The notes: a model not told the origin generated them from the letters alone. A DNA stretch of 51,935 nt from Chloroflexi bacterium HGW-Chloroflexi-2 (GCA_002840735.1 PHBY01000022.1:1-51935), one strand, 5' to 3'; shown: positions 42,423-51,636, counted from the stretch's first letter. Numbers and translations are program-made.

Positions 42423-43802
42423 CTACCTCTTCTTGAATGCTGGTTTTTCAGATTTGGCTGCGTTTTCGAAGCGTGCCAGGTTGTTCAGGAACACTAGCTC
42501 AATGCCAGGATGGGTAGGACCATTACGGTGTTTGGAAATGATGATCTCGGCAATATTCTGGCGTGGATTGTCAACGTCTTTTTCATCAGGTCTGTGAATA
42601 AACATAACGATATCGGAATCCTGCTCCAAACTACCGGATTCGCGCAGGTCAGAGAGAACCGGGCGCTTATCAGCTCGTTGCTCAACCGCACGTGAAAGCT
42701 GTGCGCCTACCAGAACGGGAACATTCAATTCTCTGGCCAACACCTTCAAATTACGGGATATATACGACACTTCCTGCACGCGATTTTCGGTACGCGTGTC
42801 TCCAGCCATCAGCTGCAGATAGTCGACAATAATCAAATCAAGTTGATGTTCCATATGCAGCCGGCGACATTTGGTCCGCAACGATAGCGGGGTAATCGCC
42901 GGGGTATCATCCAACCAGATATGGGTATCACTCAAGACCTCAATAGCATGGTTGAATTTTGACCATTCATCATCATGCAATTGTCCTGATCGTAATCGTT
43001 GTGTATCAATACCAGTTTCCTGAGCAATCAAACGTTGAATCAATTGTTCGTTCGACATTTCCAGCGAGAAGATAGCCACATGTTTGCGGTGCTTCTGAGC
43101 TGCATTTTTTGCTACCGACAGCATAAAACCAGTTTTGCCCATACCAGGGCGACCGGCAATAATTAATAAATCGGATTTTTGCAAACCGCCCAGAATTTTG
43201 TCCAGATCGATTAAGCCGGTTGGGACACCAAAGATTTCATCCGGGCGTTGAGAAAGCTGATCAATACGATCGTAATAGCTGCCCAGAACTTGCTGGATCG
43301 GTTGGAGGTCATATGTAATACGTCTTTCACTTAAACCAAATACTGCTTTTTCTGCTTCATCCAACAGGGTATTGACTGATTTTCCGCGATCATAAGCCTG
43401 TTTTGCCAGGTGATTGGCAGCCTCCAACATCCTGCGGCGCATCGCATTTTCTTCTACAATTTCGGCATACGCTTCAGCATGCAGGGAAGTTGGTGTTTGA
43501 TTGATCAGCGTTGCCAGATAAGCGGTTCCACCGATTTCCTCGAGATGGTTCTTCTCGTTCAGGGCAGCGCTCACTGTTAGCAGGTCAATCTTCTGACGCC
43601 GCTCTATCAAGGTTGAGTATGCTTCCCATACCCAGCGGTTACGAATGATGTAAAAATCATCCCCTTTAAGTTTTTGTGAGAGATCAAAATATGATTCAGG
43701 GAATATTAAAACAGCGCCTAATACAGCTTCTTCAGCTTCGCGATTATGTGGTTGTTGTGAAGAGATTGAGTTTGTTTCTTCCGGAGGTAAATAATCCATC
43801 AT
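42423..43802 (-). CDS. dnaB: Replicative DNA helicase DnaB
   Basis: The 459-residue helicase has the N-terminal DnaB domain (NREAEEAVLGAVLIFPESY, LATLINQTPTSLHAEAYAEIV), a linker, and the RecA-like motor. The motor has Walker A IIAGRPGMGKTGFMLS, Walker B LDLIIVDYLQLMAGD, the H4 loop and the arginine finger region SGSLEQDSDIVMFIHRPDE. No intein interrupts it. It heads the minus-strand primosome cluster dnaB-dnaD-loader. Upstream 43803-44037 contains no gene. Confidence 0.98.
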   Translation of the reverse strand: MMDYLPPEETNSISSQQPHNREAEEAVLGAVLIFPESYFDLSQKLKGDDFYIIRNRWVWEAYSTLIERRQKIDLLTVSAALNEKNHLEEIGGTAYLATLINQTPTSLHAEAYAEIVEENAMRRRMLEAANHLAKQAYDRGKSVNTLLDEAEKAVFGLSERRITYDLQPIQQVLGSYYDRIDQLSQRPDEIFGVPTGLIDLDKILGGLQKSDLLIIAGRPGMGKTGFMLSVAKNAAQKHRKHVAIFSLEMSNEQLIQRLIAQETGIDTQRLRSGQLHDDEWSKFNHAIEVLSDTHIWLDDTPAITPLSLRTKCRRLHMEHQLDLIIVDYLQLMAGDTRTENRVQEVSYISRNLKVLARELNVPVLVGAQLSRAVEQRADKRPVLSDLRESGSLEQDSDIVMFIHRPDEKDVDNPRQNIAEIIISKHRNGPTHPGIELVFLNNLARFENAAKSEKPAFKKR

Positions 43803-44037
43803 GATTTTCCAGCTTTCGGGACTTGGATGTCAATTCTACCAAACAACTGCCCCAATTGAAATTGCAACGAGTTGTGGATTCTACATAAGTTCAATTAAAT
43901 AGAAATAGGCATTAAACGCTTCCTGTTTCAATTTATCTACCTAAATTATATAAGTGATCAGGAGGTAAAACAAATAACTTGCAAGTTGAAATTTATTTTG
44001 TTATTGATACAATGTGGGTAATTGAATTATCCAAGAA

Positions 44038-44637
44038 TTACTTATCCGGTTCCTCATCGGATGGATTATCCTCTTCGTTGTCTTCGTCCAATCCACCGAT
44101 ATCGAGAGATCCCAAAAAATCTTCAAAAACAGATAATCTTTCTTCGCTGATGTCATCTTCTGGTTGCTGCGTATTGGTTAAAGGAGCTTGTTTTTGATGA
44201 ATATCACTTTCCTGGATATCCACCTCAGGAATGATACCGGCGGAGCTCATTACCTCTTCGGATACAAGAATCTTGGCATGTGTTCTTACAGCCAACGCCA
44301 ATGCATCGGATGGTCTTGAATCGATTTCGATTACATCGCCGTTGATGTCAACGATTAAATTTCCATAAAACACGTCATCTTTTAAGGAAAGCACTTCTAC
44401 CCTGAGCAAACGGGCATTCATTTGATTGAAAATGTTCTTTATTAAATCATGTGTCTGAGGTCTGGATACTTCAATCTCCTGTAAGGCAATGGTGATTGAT
44501 TCAGCTTCATAAGGGCCGATCCAAATAGGCAGGTAACGTTCAGCGTTGATATCACGTAGAACAACGATTCTTTGTTGATTGGTCAGACTGACACGTACGC
44601 TATCGATGATCACTTCGACCATTTTTGTGTTTGACAT
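44038..44637 (-). CDS. Bifunctional nuclease family protein (DUF151)
   Basis: GGGAGGAAAA precedes the ATG. The 199-residue protein has the DUF151/BFN core: VEVIIDSVRVSLTNQQRIVVLRD, RYLPIWIGPYEAESITIALQ, RPQTHDLIKNIFNQMNARL and EIDSRPSDALALAVR. The C-terminal third is acidic and low complexity (DEDNEEDNPSDEEPDK). Members have been reported with DNase/RNase activity in some organisms, but their physiological role is poorly defined. The gene is divergent from the response-regulator gene. Confidence 0.9.
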   Translation of the reverse strand: MSNTKMVEVIIDSVRVSLTNQQRIVVLRDINAERYLPIWIGPYEAESITIALQEIEVSRPQTHDLIKNIFNQMNARLLRVEVLSLKDDVFYGNLIVDINGDVIEIDSRPSDALALAVRTHAKILVSEEVMSSAGIIPEVDIQESDIHQKQAPLTNTQQPEDDISEERLSVFEDFLGSLDIGGLDEDNEEDNPSDEEPDK

Positions 44638-44740
44638 TTTTCCTCCCGCAGGGAAATGAACGGATCCTTATCCTTATTTTAACATGGTGATACTCTGCAT
44701 GCAAATGATCGTACAGTTTGTTATTTGGTTTGGTTTTTTG

Positions 44741-44807
44741 TTTTTCTTAAGATTGGCTAATCTTAAGAAAAACTGTTAAGTTGAATTTTTTAAGGTTAAG
44801 GTATAAT
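44741..44807 (+). promoter_or_regulatory. 28-bp dyad plus promoter upstream of the response regulator
   Basis: TTTTTCTTAAGATT (44741-44754) and AATCTTAAGAAAAA (44759-44772) are perfect 14-bp arms around GGCT. Downstream lie TTGAAT (44781-44786) and TATAAT (44802-44807), spaced 15 bp. The dyad could be an operator in this 337-bp divergent region, or a hairpin in an RNA crossing it. Nothing else is seen between 44638 and 44974. Confidence 0.6.
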
Positions 44808-44974
44808 GAATTCACTTATTATTCAAACGGCATCATTTTTACGATAGGTATAAAAAAATTCATTCACTTTTTTGTTTTGCATATTGAATAAGAGTATATA
44901 ATCGATAAACACCGTTTTAACAATAACACTTTCTTTATAAGTTTTATCAATCATAAGAATAGGTGGTAGTGTAA

Positions 44975-45637
44975 TTGTCAGGCAAAATCTTGGTAATCGA
45001 GGGAAAAAGAGCAGAACGAACTTCGTTTGTGGGGGGATTAACGAAGAAGGGTTTTCGCGTGATCAGTGTGCCCAGTGGAAATGCTGCTTTAAATAAATTA
45101 GAAAAAGAACAGCCAGACGTCATTGTTATCGATGCAGATTCAATGCGAACCAGTGGAAAGCGAATTTGCCAATCATTAAGATCAGCTACCAGCCAGACCC
45201 CAATCATATTAATCCTTGGGAATGGTGTAAAAGAGAAAGATGAATTTGACGCGGATGTCATCATGCACTTACCTTTCACCCTGCAAAAATTACTCAACCG
45301 GATTAAGGTGTTGTTGCCGCTAAAATCCAGCAATGATTTGGAAAAAGCTGGACCGATTGAATTAGATCTAACCCATCGATTCGTTAAGATAAATGAAAAA
45401 CAAATCAGTCTGACGCCCCGTTTAACCCGACTTTTGCAAGCGCTCATGCAAAAACCCGGTCAGGTTTTTGGACGGGATGAGTTGTTCAAATTTGTGTGGG
45501 AAACAGATTATATTGGCGATACCCGCACGTTAGATGTACATGTCAGCTGGTTGAGAAACCTGATTGAAGAAGACCCACGCCATCCTGATTTCATTAAGAC
45601 AGTCAGAGGGATTGGTTATCGACTTGATTTTGATTAG
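44975..45637 (+). CDS. OmpR-type response regulator with degenerate receiver domain
   Basis: The start is a TTG at 44975 with AGGTGG seven bases upstream. The 220-residue protein has a receiver-like domain (residues 1-115) and a winged-helix DNA-binding domain (FVKINEKQISLTPRLTRLLQAL, GRDELFKFVWETDYIGDTRTLDVHVSWLRNLI, IKTVRGIGYRLDF). The receiver keeps the phospho-aspartate strand (VIVIDAD), but the acidic pair is reduced (LVIEGKR) and the conserved lysine of KPF is replaced (MHLPF). It may therefore act without phosphorylation. No histidine kinase gene is adjacent. Confidence 0.88.
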   Translation: MSGKILVIEGKRAERTSFVGGLTKKGFRVISVPSGNAALNKLEKEQPDVIVIDADSMRTSGKRICQSLRSATSQTPIILILGNGVKEKDEFDADVIMHLPFTLQKLLNRIKVLLPLKSSNDLEKAGPIELDLTHRFVKINEKQISLTPRLTRLLQALMQKPGQVFGRDELFKFVWETDYIGDTRTLDVHVSWLRNLIEEDPRHPDFIKTVRGIGYRLDFD

Positions 45638-45671
45638 TTGAAATCATTTTATTTCTGTTAAATAAATTCGT

Positions 45672-45757
45672 GTCCTTTCAATAATTAGCGGTCAGGGTGT
45701 TATTGGCGTGCGGACGCGCGCCAATAACACCCGCTTGCCTCGATTTATTGAAATGAT
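45672..45757. repeat. 85-bp hairpin repeat, copy 4
   Basis: The central arms read GGGTGTTATTGGCGTGC and GCGCGCCAATAACACCC. Compared with copy 2, a T-to-A change in one arm is matched by A-to-T in the other, preserving the hairpin. The ends GTCCTTTCAATAATTAGCGG and CGATTTATTGAAATGAT match the other copies. Confidence 0.9.
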
Positions 45758-45772
45758 ACTTAAATTTGCAAT

Positions 45773-45809
45773 AAAAAAGACTGAAACCAAATTGATTCCA
45801 GTCTTTTTT
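45773..45809. terminator. Bidirectional intrinsic terminator
   Basis: AAAAAAGACTG (45773-45783) pairs with CAGTCTTTTTT (45799-45809). The A and T runs make it work in both directions, between the convergent response-regulator and decarboxylase genes. Confidence 0.9.
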
Positions 45810-45832
45810 GTAAGAATTAAAAAATTTCTTAA

Positions 45833-46954
45833 TTAGCCCATGATTCCAAGCGTGATGGCTAATAATAGTCCACCAGCAATAACAGAACCTAATTGACCAG
45901 CAGTGTTTGCGCCCATGGCATGCATCAGAATGAAGTTTTCAAAATCCTCTTCTTGTGCGGCTTTTGCAGCTAGACGACCAGCCATCGGGAATGCGCTGAT
46001 ACCGCAAGCTCCAATCAATGGATTGATTTTTCCACCTGATAGGACTTTCATTAACTTTCCGAACATGAGTCCTGCCACTGTGTCCAATATAAAAGCAAAT
46101 AAACCGATCAGCAGAATACCAAGTGTCTTCACATTTAAGAAAGAACTACCAATCATTGTTGCACCGACAGCCAGACCCAAAAACAAAGTCGAAATATTAA
46201 TTAATTCGTTTTGAGCAGCTTTATTAAGGCGATCAACGACACCTGATTCTTTTAAGAGATTTCCAAGCATCAGAGTTGCAATCAGTGGAGCTGCATCAGG
46301 AGCCAATAAACTGATGATGATTGTGATAACGATTGGAAAAGCTATTACTGCTTTATTTGATACCGGTTTTGCAGAATACTCCATCCGAATTAAGCGCTCT
46401 TTTCGGGTTGTAAGGAGTTTCATCAATGGAATTTGAATGACCGGGATCAAGCTCATGTAAGAATAAGCTGCTACTGCAACAGGAGCGAGGATCTCGGGAG
46501 CTATTTTGGTTGTAACAAAGATTGCGGTTGGACCATCAATGGCACCGATCGTTCCAATTGCGGCAGCTTCATTTAAGGGGAAACCCAGTGCTAAAGCAAC
46601 CATTAATGCACCGTAAATACCAAATTGACCTGCAGCTCCTAATAAAACCATTCGAGGCATGGAAAGCAACGGTCGAAAATCGATCATTGCACCGACACCA
46701 ATGAAAATTAAGAGAGGGAATAATTCGGTTTTAATACCTGCATCGTAAATTACTTTAAAGACCCCATGGTCAGCAGACATGCCTAAGTTAGCTAAAATAC
46801 AACCAAATCCGATTGGAAGTAATAATACCGGTTCATATTCTTTAATGATTGCCAGAGCAATTAAAGTCAAACCAATCAGTATCATTACCCCGTTTTGCCA
46901 GGTAAAGTTCGTAAAACCACGGGTAATTTCAGTAAGTAATTGGGTAAAATCCAT
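45833..46954 (-). CDS. mmdB: Na+-translocating decarboxylase beta subunit
   Basis: The 373-residue polytopic membrane protein belongs to the OadB/GcdB/MmdB family, which couples decarboxylation of the carboxybiotin carrier to Na+ export. Visible signatures are LLPIGFGCILANLG, the family's LLIFIGVGAMIDFRPLL, and GTIGAIDGPTAIFVTTKIAPEI with the aspartate implicated in Na+/H+ exchange. The ending is IGACGISAFPMAGRLAAK with the tail MHAMGANTAGQLGSVIAGG. GTGGAGG precedes the start. It is the last gene of an operon with carboxyltransferase, OadG-like and biotin carrier genes. Confidence 0.95.
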   Translation of the reverse strand: MDFTQLLTEITRGFTNFTWQNGVMILIGLTLIALAIIKEYEPVLLLPIGFGCILANLGMSADHGVFKVIYDAGIKTELFPLLIFIGVGAMIDFRPLLSMPRMVLLGAAGQFGIYGALMVALALGFPLNEAAAIGTIGAIDGPTAIFVTTKIAPEILAPVAVAAYSYMSLIPVIQIPLMKLLTTRKERLIRMEYSAKPVSNKAVIAFPIVITIIISLLAPDAAPLIATLMLGNLLKESGVVDRLNKAAQNELINISTLFLGLAVGATMIGSSFLNVKTLGILLIGLFAFILDTVAGLMFGKLMKVLSGGKINPLIGACGISAFPMAGRLAAKAAQEEDFENFILMHAMGANTAGQLGSVIAGGLLLAITLGIMG

Positions 46955-46966
46955 GAATAGCCTCCA

Positions 46967-47407
46967 CTAATCAGCGAAGTCTAGTAATACATGGTTGTGT
47001 GGAACTTGATCACCTACCGAAACATAAATTCGTTCGATTTTTCCGTCACGCGTTGCACGGATAGCATTTTTCATTTTCATTGCTTCTAGGATCAACAGTT
47101 CCTGACCATTTTTAACTTCCACGCCTTCTCGCACTTTAATCGAATCAATTACACCAGGGATTGGTGCAACGACTGATTTGCTACCGGCTGAAACTGCTGG
47201 AGCTGCCGGTTTGGGGGTTGCACGAACAGGAGTAGGTGCTGCAGATTTAACTGGTGCAGGTGTGGAAACAAATGATTTTACGACCTGGGTTTCTTCAGGA
47301 AAAACTTCAAATGTTTCTCCATTTACTGTTGCCAGAATGGGTCGAGATTCCAAATCGTCTATTTCCACTTCATAAGTTTCATTTTCAATCTTGATTTTCA
47401 TTTTCAT
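46967..47407 (-). CDS. mmdC: Biotin carboxyl carrier protein of the decarboxylase
   Basis: The 146-residue protein has a beta-rich N-terminal segment, a long Ala/Pro/Val-rich flexible linker (about 50-75) and a C-terminal biotinyl domain with EAMKMKN. The modified lysine lies 35 residues from the C-terminus, the standard spacing. PGVIDSIKVREGVEVKNGQ is the preceding hairpin. It starts with ATG overlapping the stop of the OadG-like gene. The biotin arm shuttles CO2 from the carboxyltransferase to the membrane beta subunit. Confidence 0.95.
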   Translation of the reverse strand: MKMKIKIENETYEVEIDDLESRPILATVNGETFEVFPEETQVVKSFVSTPAPVKSAAPTPVRATPKPAAPAVSAGSKSVVAPIPGVIDSIKVREGVEVKNGQELLILEAMKMKNAIRATRDGKIERIYVSVGDQVPHNHVLLDFAD

Positions 47408-47775
47408 TTTGTAGTCCCTCGAGATTTTCGATTTAATAAAGCGGCACTTTGATTAAGTACTTGGGATCTTCTAGATGATTGCCAAGCGCTGATTGTGCCA
47501 GGTTCTTGTGGTTTAATAATGGGAAACTGCTTCTGAAGGCTCATAGCAATTGCAACAGCAACTGAAGCGACATGATGTAATCGTTGAGATTTATCTTCGG
47601 TTTCGATTACTGGTTCTTCAATAATTTTCTCAACATTCACAGGTGCATTTTTAGTTGGTTTATCATTTGTTATGCGAACGAGAAAATCCATTAAAGCCCA
47701 TAATAATAGAATTGCAAGAAAAACCAATCCCATGCCAATAGCAGTTATAAGTAAACCTTGAGTAATTGGATTCAC
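47404..47775 (-). CDS. mmdD: OadG-like gamma/delta subunit of the decarboxylase
   Basis: AAGGAG precedes a GTG start. The 123-residue protein has a single N-terminal transmembrane helix (ITAIGMGLVFLAILLLWALMDFLV), typical of OadG/MmdD anchors, then an acidic linker. The C-terminal region, HHVASVAVAIAMSLQKQ, with basic IKPQEPGTISAWQSSRR, resembles OadG_1. It links the soluble carboxyltransferase to the membrane pump. It starts 10 bp after the carboxyltransferase gene. Confidence 0.85.
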   Translation of the reverse strand: MNPITQGLLITAIGMGLVFLAILLLWALMDFLVRITNDKPTKNAPVNVEKIIEEPVIETEDKSQRLHHVASVAVAIAMSLQKQFPIIKPQEPGTISAWQSSRRSQVLNQSAALLNRKSRGTTK

Positions 47776-47785
47776 GTGATTCTCC

Positions 47786-49336
47786 TTAAAGTGGAATATT
47801 ACCGTGTTTGCGGGCTGGCAAACTCACAGATTTATCCTTAATGGCATGAAGAGCAAGAATAATTTTTTGTCTGGTTTCACGAGGTTCGATAACATCATCT
47901 ACATACCCAGCTCTAGCAGCAGCATATGGATTGAGGAAAGTTTGACGATATTCTTCTGTCAATCTTTCTCTTTCAGCATTTTTATCTTCGGCTTCATTGA
48001 TTTGTCTACCATAAAGAATATTGACTGCTCCGCCAGGACCCATAACTGCAATTTCTGCGCTTGGCCAGGCTAAGGTAACATCGGTTCCAATAAATTTTGA
48101 ACTCAATACAACATATGCGCCACCATATGACTTTCTTGTTGTCACTGAGATCTTTGGAACTGTGGATTCAGAATAAGCGAAGAGAACTTTCGCGCCGTGT
48201 CGAATAACGCCATTATGTTCCTGGTTGACGCCAGGTAAGAAGCCAGGAGAATCAACAAATGTGATAACGGGAATATTGAAAGCATCACACATGCGGACAA
48301 AACGGGCAATTTTATCCGCGGAGTTGATATCCATGACGCCAGCTAATTGGCTGGGTTCCTGAGAAACAATACCCACAGACATCCCGTCCATCCTGGCCAA
48401 TCCAACGATCGCATTTTGTGCAAATGTTGTCTGTAATTCAAGGAACGAACCTTTATCAACAATTAGGTCAATTGCTTCATGCATACTATAAGGTGCATTT
48501 GGATCCAATGGAACCAGGCTATTTAATGCTTCTTCCGCACGGTTTGGATCATCGTCAGTGGGAATCACGGGGGGATTCTCAGCATTGTTGGATGGAAAAT
48601 AAGATACAGCCTGACGGGCTAATTCAAGCGCTTCTTTTTCATCCTGACCAACCAGATGGGCTAAGCCGCTCTGTCCTAAATGAACTTGAGCGCCACCAAG
48701 ACTTTCAAAATCAACATCTTCACCGGTGACCGACTTAATAACTTGTGGACCTGTTAAGAACATGTAGGACTGTTTATCCACCATAATAATCAGGTCAGTC
48801 ACTGCAGGAGAATAGACAGCTCCACCTGCGCATGGTCCTAAGATTACGCTAATTTGAGGAATTACACCTGAGTAAATAGCGTTACGCTTAAAAATTTCAG
48901 CATAAGCGCCTAAGCTATATACTCCTTCTTGAATTCTTGCTCCACCTGAATCAAGCATACCAATAACCGGGCAGCCAGTACTGGCAGCCAGATCCATTAA
49001 TCGGGCAATTTTCTTTCCTTGCATCTCTCCAAGCGAACCACCCTGGATTGTAAAATCCTGAGAGTACACGTAAACCGTTCTATTATTGATTTGACCAAAT
49101 CCAGTAACGACGCCATCAGTCATCTCGTTACCTGAACCACCCATATGATCTCCACGTTGCACAGTGTATGGTTCTAATTCGTAAAATGTCCCGGGGTCAA
49201 GGAGTAGTTCAAGACGTTCGCGCGCGAATAATTTACCTTTAGAATGTTGTGACGCGATCCGTTTTTCTCCACCACCAAGCTTAGATTGTTTGCGTTTTTC
49301 ACGCAACTCAAGAATACGGGGATCTATTTCTTGCAT
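47786..49336 (-). CDS. mmdA: Methylmalonyl-CoA decarboxylase/acyl-CoA carboxyltransferase alpha subunit
   Basis: The 516-residue protein has the two crotonase-like carboxyltransferase domains of the MmdA/PccB group. The N-terminal half contains GTFYELEPYTVQRGDHMGG, GFGQINNRTVYVYSQDFTIQGGSLGEM and MLDSGGARIQEGVYSLGAYAEIF. The C-terminal half contains ITFVDSPGFLPGVNQEHNGVIRHGAK and TRKSYGGAYVVLSSK. With OadG-, biotin- and OadB-type partners downstream it most likely transfers the carboxyl of (S)-methylmalonyl-CoA to biotin, making propionyl-CoA while pumping Na+. Glutaconyl-CoA is an alternative substrate. AGGAGA precedes the ATG. Confidence 0.93.
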   Translation of the reverse strand: MQEIDPRILELREKRKQSKLGGGEKRIASQHSKGKLFARERLELLLDPGTFYELEPYTVQRGDHMGGSGNEMTDGVVTGFGQINNRTVYVYSQDFTIQGGSLGEMQGKKIARLMDLAASTGCPVIGMLDSGGARIQEGVYSLGAYAEIFKRNAIYSGVIPQISVILGPCAGGAVYSPAVTDLIIMVDKQSYMFLTGPQVIKSVTGEDVDFESLGGAQVHLGQSGLAHLVGQDEKEALELARQAVSYFPSNNAENPPVIPTDDDPNRAEEALNSLVPLDPNAPYSMHEAIDLIVDKGSFLELQTTFAQNAIVGLARMDGMSVGIVSQEPSQLAGVMDINSADKIARFVRMCDAFNIPVITFVDSPGFLPGVNQEHNGVIRHGAKVLFAYSESTVPKISVTTRKSYGGAYVVLSSKFIGTDVTLAWPSAEIAVMGPGGAVNILYGRQINEAEDKNAERERLTEEYRQTFLNPYAAARAGYVDDVIEPRETRQKIILALHAIKDKSVSLPARKHGNIPL

Positions 49337-49503
49337 ACGTTCTCCTCTTTCAATCTGATAATAAATTTTTCCATTAGATAGAAAGCATCCAATGGTGCCA
49401 ATAAAAGTGTGGGTGCTCTGCCTAAGTTGTCATACAACTAACACCCAAGTCTATTTTAGCTTTAATGAAGAGAAAGTGACAATATATTTCGGTTACAATC
49501 TGA

Positions 49504-49556
49504 GTGATTTTCTTCCTTTTAATAATTTATTTGTATATTTAAAGGAAGAAAATCAC
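49504..49556. terminator. 16-bp hairpin downstream of the VanW gene
   Basis: GTGATTTTCTTCCTTT (49504-49519) pairs perfectly with AAAGGAAGAAAATCAC (49541-49556) around a 21-nt AT-rich loop. It begins directly after the VanW stop on the minus strand but has no U tract, so it may protect or process the 3' end. Confidence 0.65.
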
Positions 49557-49557
49557 T

Positions 49558-51420
49558 TTATTCATCAGAATCTTCGGATTGATCCGGTATTTCCGTGCCG
49601 GGACCATATTCGTATACTGCTTGCCAGGGGCGATAACGGGTGAAGATGGTGTCCGTTATGATCACCTCGCCATTTCTGGTAACTGTTCTGGAGACGGTAA
49701 CATCCGCGCCATCTGCAGCCCAATCGATTTGTTTAATTTGGCCTTCCTTCAGGTCCGGGTTTTCCACGTATTTGGGTTTTGGCGCTTCGATGACGTTGGT
49801 CACACCGGTTGTTGACCAGTTGACCTGTCTGCCATCCGATGTGGAGTAAAATTTCCAGACAATACTTGAATAAGTCGGGTTAACATACGTTTCCATCAGT
49901 AACCAGTTACTGGTATCGTTGATGAACTTAAAATCCACGATGGGCACAAACACTGTTGCATCCAGACCAGCCAGGCGTTGATCAATGCGATTGCCTGCTA
50001 CTTTTTCATAATAAGAAACACGATAGGCGTGTGGATAACGCTCCACGATCGGGAATCCGGCAAAGAATGCGGCTCGAAATAGTGTGGTACTCACCTGGCA
50101 AACACCACCACCTACTCCCTGGATAGTCTGGCCGCCGGCAATGATTAATGCCTCTGCATACCCATTTTCCAGTGTAATGTCTCCCAAAGCTTCCGCCATG
50201 GAGAAGGTAGCTCCTGGAGGAACCATAACGCCGTGAAACTTACTGGAGGAAACAATAATATTATGAACGCGGTCACTACTTGAACCATAAAAATATGAAA
50301 CCTCTTCATGTACCAATTCTGTTATTCCTAAATCGGTCCCTTTTACATCATTGGTCAGGAATGGTTTGTTAATATCAAAAACCAGTGCAACTTCGTGGCT
50401 TTTGTCGGTGACGATTTGCTCCTGTATCGCTTTAATGGTCGCATCTATATTCAATTCCCTGCCGATAATGGCTGATTCAATCACCTCTAATTCATGCGTC
50501 TCATCATTGAAAATATAATGTGCGTCTTTGGGATCAAGTTTTAAAGAAGGGGAAATTTGATTCAGAAAATCTTTCAGAAAATCACTATTAATACCCACCT
50601 GGTAACGGTTTCCATCCCCATCAATAATGCGTTCAATGCGCAGGTTCGCAGCAAGGGTATTGATATCAAATTCCCACGGGCTACCTTCGGCATTTTCAGC
50701 GGTCAATATCAGGGGTTGACTCAATATTTTTTTTGCCAGGGCAGCCTGTTCTTCAACTTCCAGGATATAGGGTGGCGTCTCTTCAATCACGAGTTCAACC
50801 ATACCATCCTGCATTTGATGTAATAGAAGCGCTATTTTCTCGATGGTAGCATCAATATTGACTGTTCTACCAATTTGGCCGCTACGGACCACTACTTCGG
50901 CTCCATTCAGACCTAATTCGGCTTCAATAACAGGTTTGTCGATCAGACTTGCCACCTGTTTAACTTGCATATAAGCCACCCGCTGGTCAAATATAAAACT
51001 GGGTGAAATACTTTGACCATATCGCCAGGCCATCCATTGTTCATTTAATCGTGCGATCAAATTTCCATCGCGACCAATCTCAAATGCATGCGCAGCCGTC
51101 GATTCAGGCTCCATGTACATCCCAAGTTGAGCCGGAGTGAGCAACCAGATTTGTTCACCGTCCCTTAATAAAATTCGACCTTCTTCAAGGTATGATACCT
51201 GATCATTCAGGATCAACGCGGCTTCCTGAGGGGTCATGCCGCCTACATCAATACCAGAGACTGAAACGCCAGGTGTGATACGGCCAGTCAGCCAGACCTG
51301 AATCCCCAGGCCGAAAGCGATTAATAATCCGGTACCGATAATACAACCGGCAAATATAGCAATCAGAATTTGCTCTAAAACCGGTAAAGTCTTTTTTTGT
51401 TGGTATGTAATACTAGCCAT
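49558..51420 (-). CDS. VanW family cell-wall protein
   Basis: The 620-residue protein has an N-terminal transmembrane anchor (about 17-42) and two YoaR-like peptidoglycan-binding domains, beginning near ISVSGIDVGGMTPQEAALIL (read from residue 50) and DFLNQISPSLKLDPKDAHYI. The VanW domain carries GATFSMAEALGDITLENGY and GGGVCQVSTTLFRAAFFAGFPIVERYPHAYRVSYY. A C-terminal G5-like domain reads VSRTVTRNGEVIITDTIFTRYRPW. It should face the cell wall. VanW proteins accompany peptidoglycan remodelling, but their biochemical function is unknown. The tail is acidic (DQSEDSDE). Monocistronic. Confidence 0.92.
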   Translation of the reverse strand: MASITYQQKKTLPVLEQILIAIFAGCIIGTGLLIAFGLGIQVWLTGRITPGVSVSGIDVGGMTPQEAALILNDQVSYLEEGRILLRDGEQIWLLTPAQLGMYMEPESTAAHAFEIGRDGNLIARLNEQWMAWRYGQSISPSFIFDQRVAYMQVKQVASLIDKPVIEAELGLNGAEVVVRSGQIGRTVNIDATIEKIALLLHQMQDGMVELVIEETPPYILEVEEQAALAKKILSQPLILTAENAEGSPWEFDINTLAANLRIERIIDGDGNRYQVGINSDFLKDFLNQISPSLKLDPKDAHYIFNDETHELEVIESAIIGRELNIDATIKAIQEQIVTDKSHEVALVFDINKPFLTNDVKGTDLGITELVHEEVSYFYGSSSDRVHNIIVSSSKFHGVMVPPGATFSMAEALGDITLENGYAEALIIAGGQTIQGVGGGVCQVSTTLFRAAFFAGFPIVERYPHAYRVSYYEKVAGNRIDQRLAGLDATVFVPIVDFKFINDTSNWLLMETYVNPTYSSIVWKFYSTSDGRQVNWSTTGVTNVIEAPKPKYVENPDLKEGQIKQIDWAADGADVTVSRTVTRNGEVIITDTIFTRYRPWQAVYEYGPGTEIPDQSEDSDE

Positions 51421-51602
51421 CTTCCGTCCATTAAATTGTTTTTTGAATTTCCTGTTGCAAATAAGACGCCAGAATAGCGCGAAAAGTTCCTTTTAAATAG
51501 ATTTGTCAATCCATTATACCGGATTTGGATTTTCCCTCAATGGAAGGGTATAAAGAATGAAAGAGAATCTGAAATTGAATCAAAAATTGGTCATTGAATC
51601 AC

Positions 51603-51630
51603 TTGACTCTTATGGCGGTTGCGGTATAAT
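51603..51630 (+). promoter_or_regulatory. Strong promoter P1 of a non-coding leader
   Basis: TTGACT (51603-51608) and TATAAT (51625-51630) are 16 bp apart. The predicted start is near 51637. No protein start follows within the window. Confidence 0.8.
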
Positions 51631-51636
51631 TCTGCT

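Noticed and set aside
43803-44037. Ribosome-site-like AGGAGGTAAAAC near 43960 as start of a small gene
   Set aside because: No start codon with a usable frame follows at proper distance; the next stop is close.
44947-45447. 166-codon minus-strand frame over the response regulator
   Set aside because: The sense frame matches an OmpR-type protein and the antisense frame has no recognisable domain.
49392-49643. 83-codon plus-strand frame between the carboxyltransferase and VanW genes
   Set aside because: It runs through the 16-bp terminator hairpin and into the VanW gene in antisense, and has no ribosome site.
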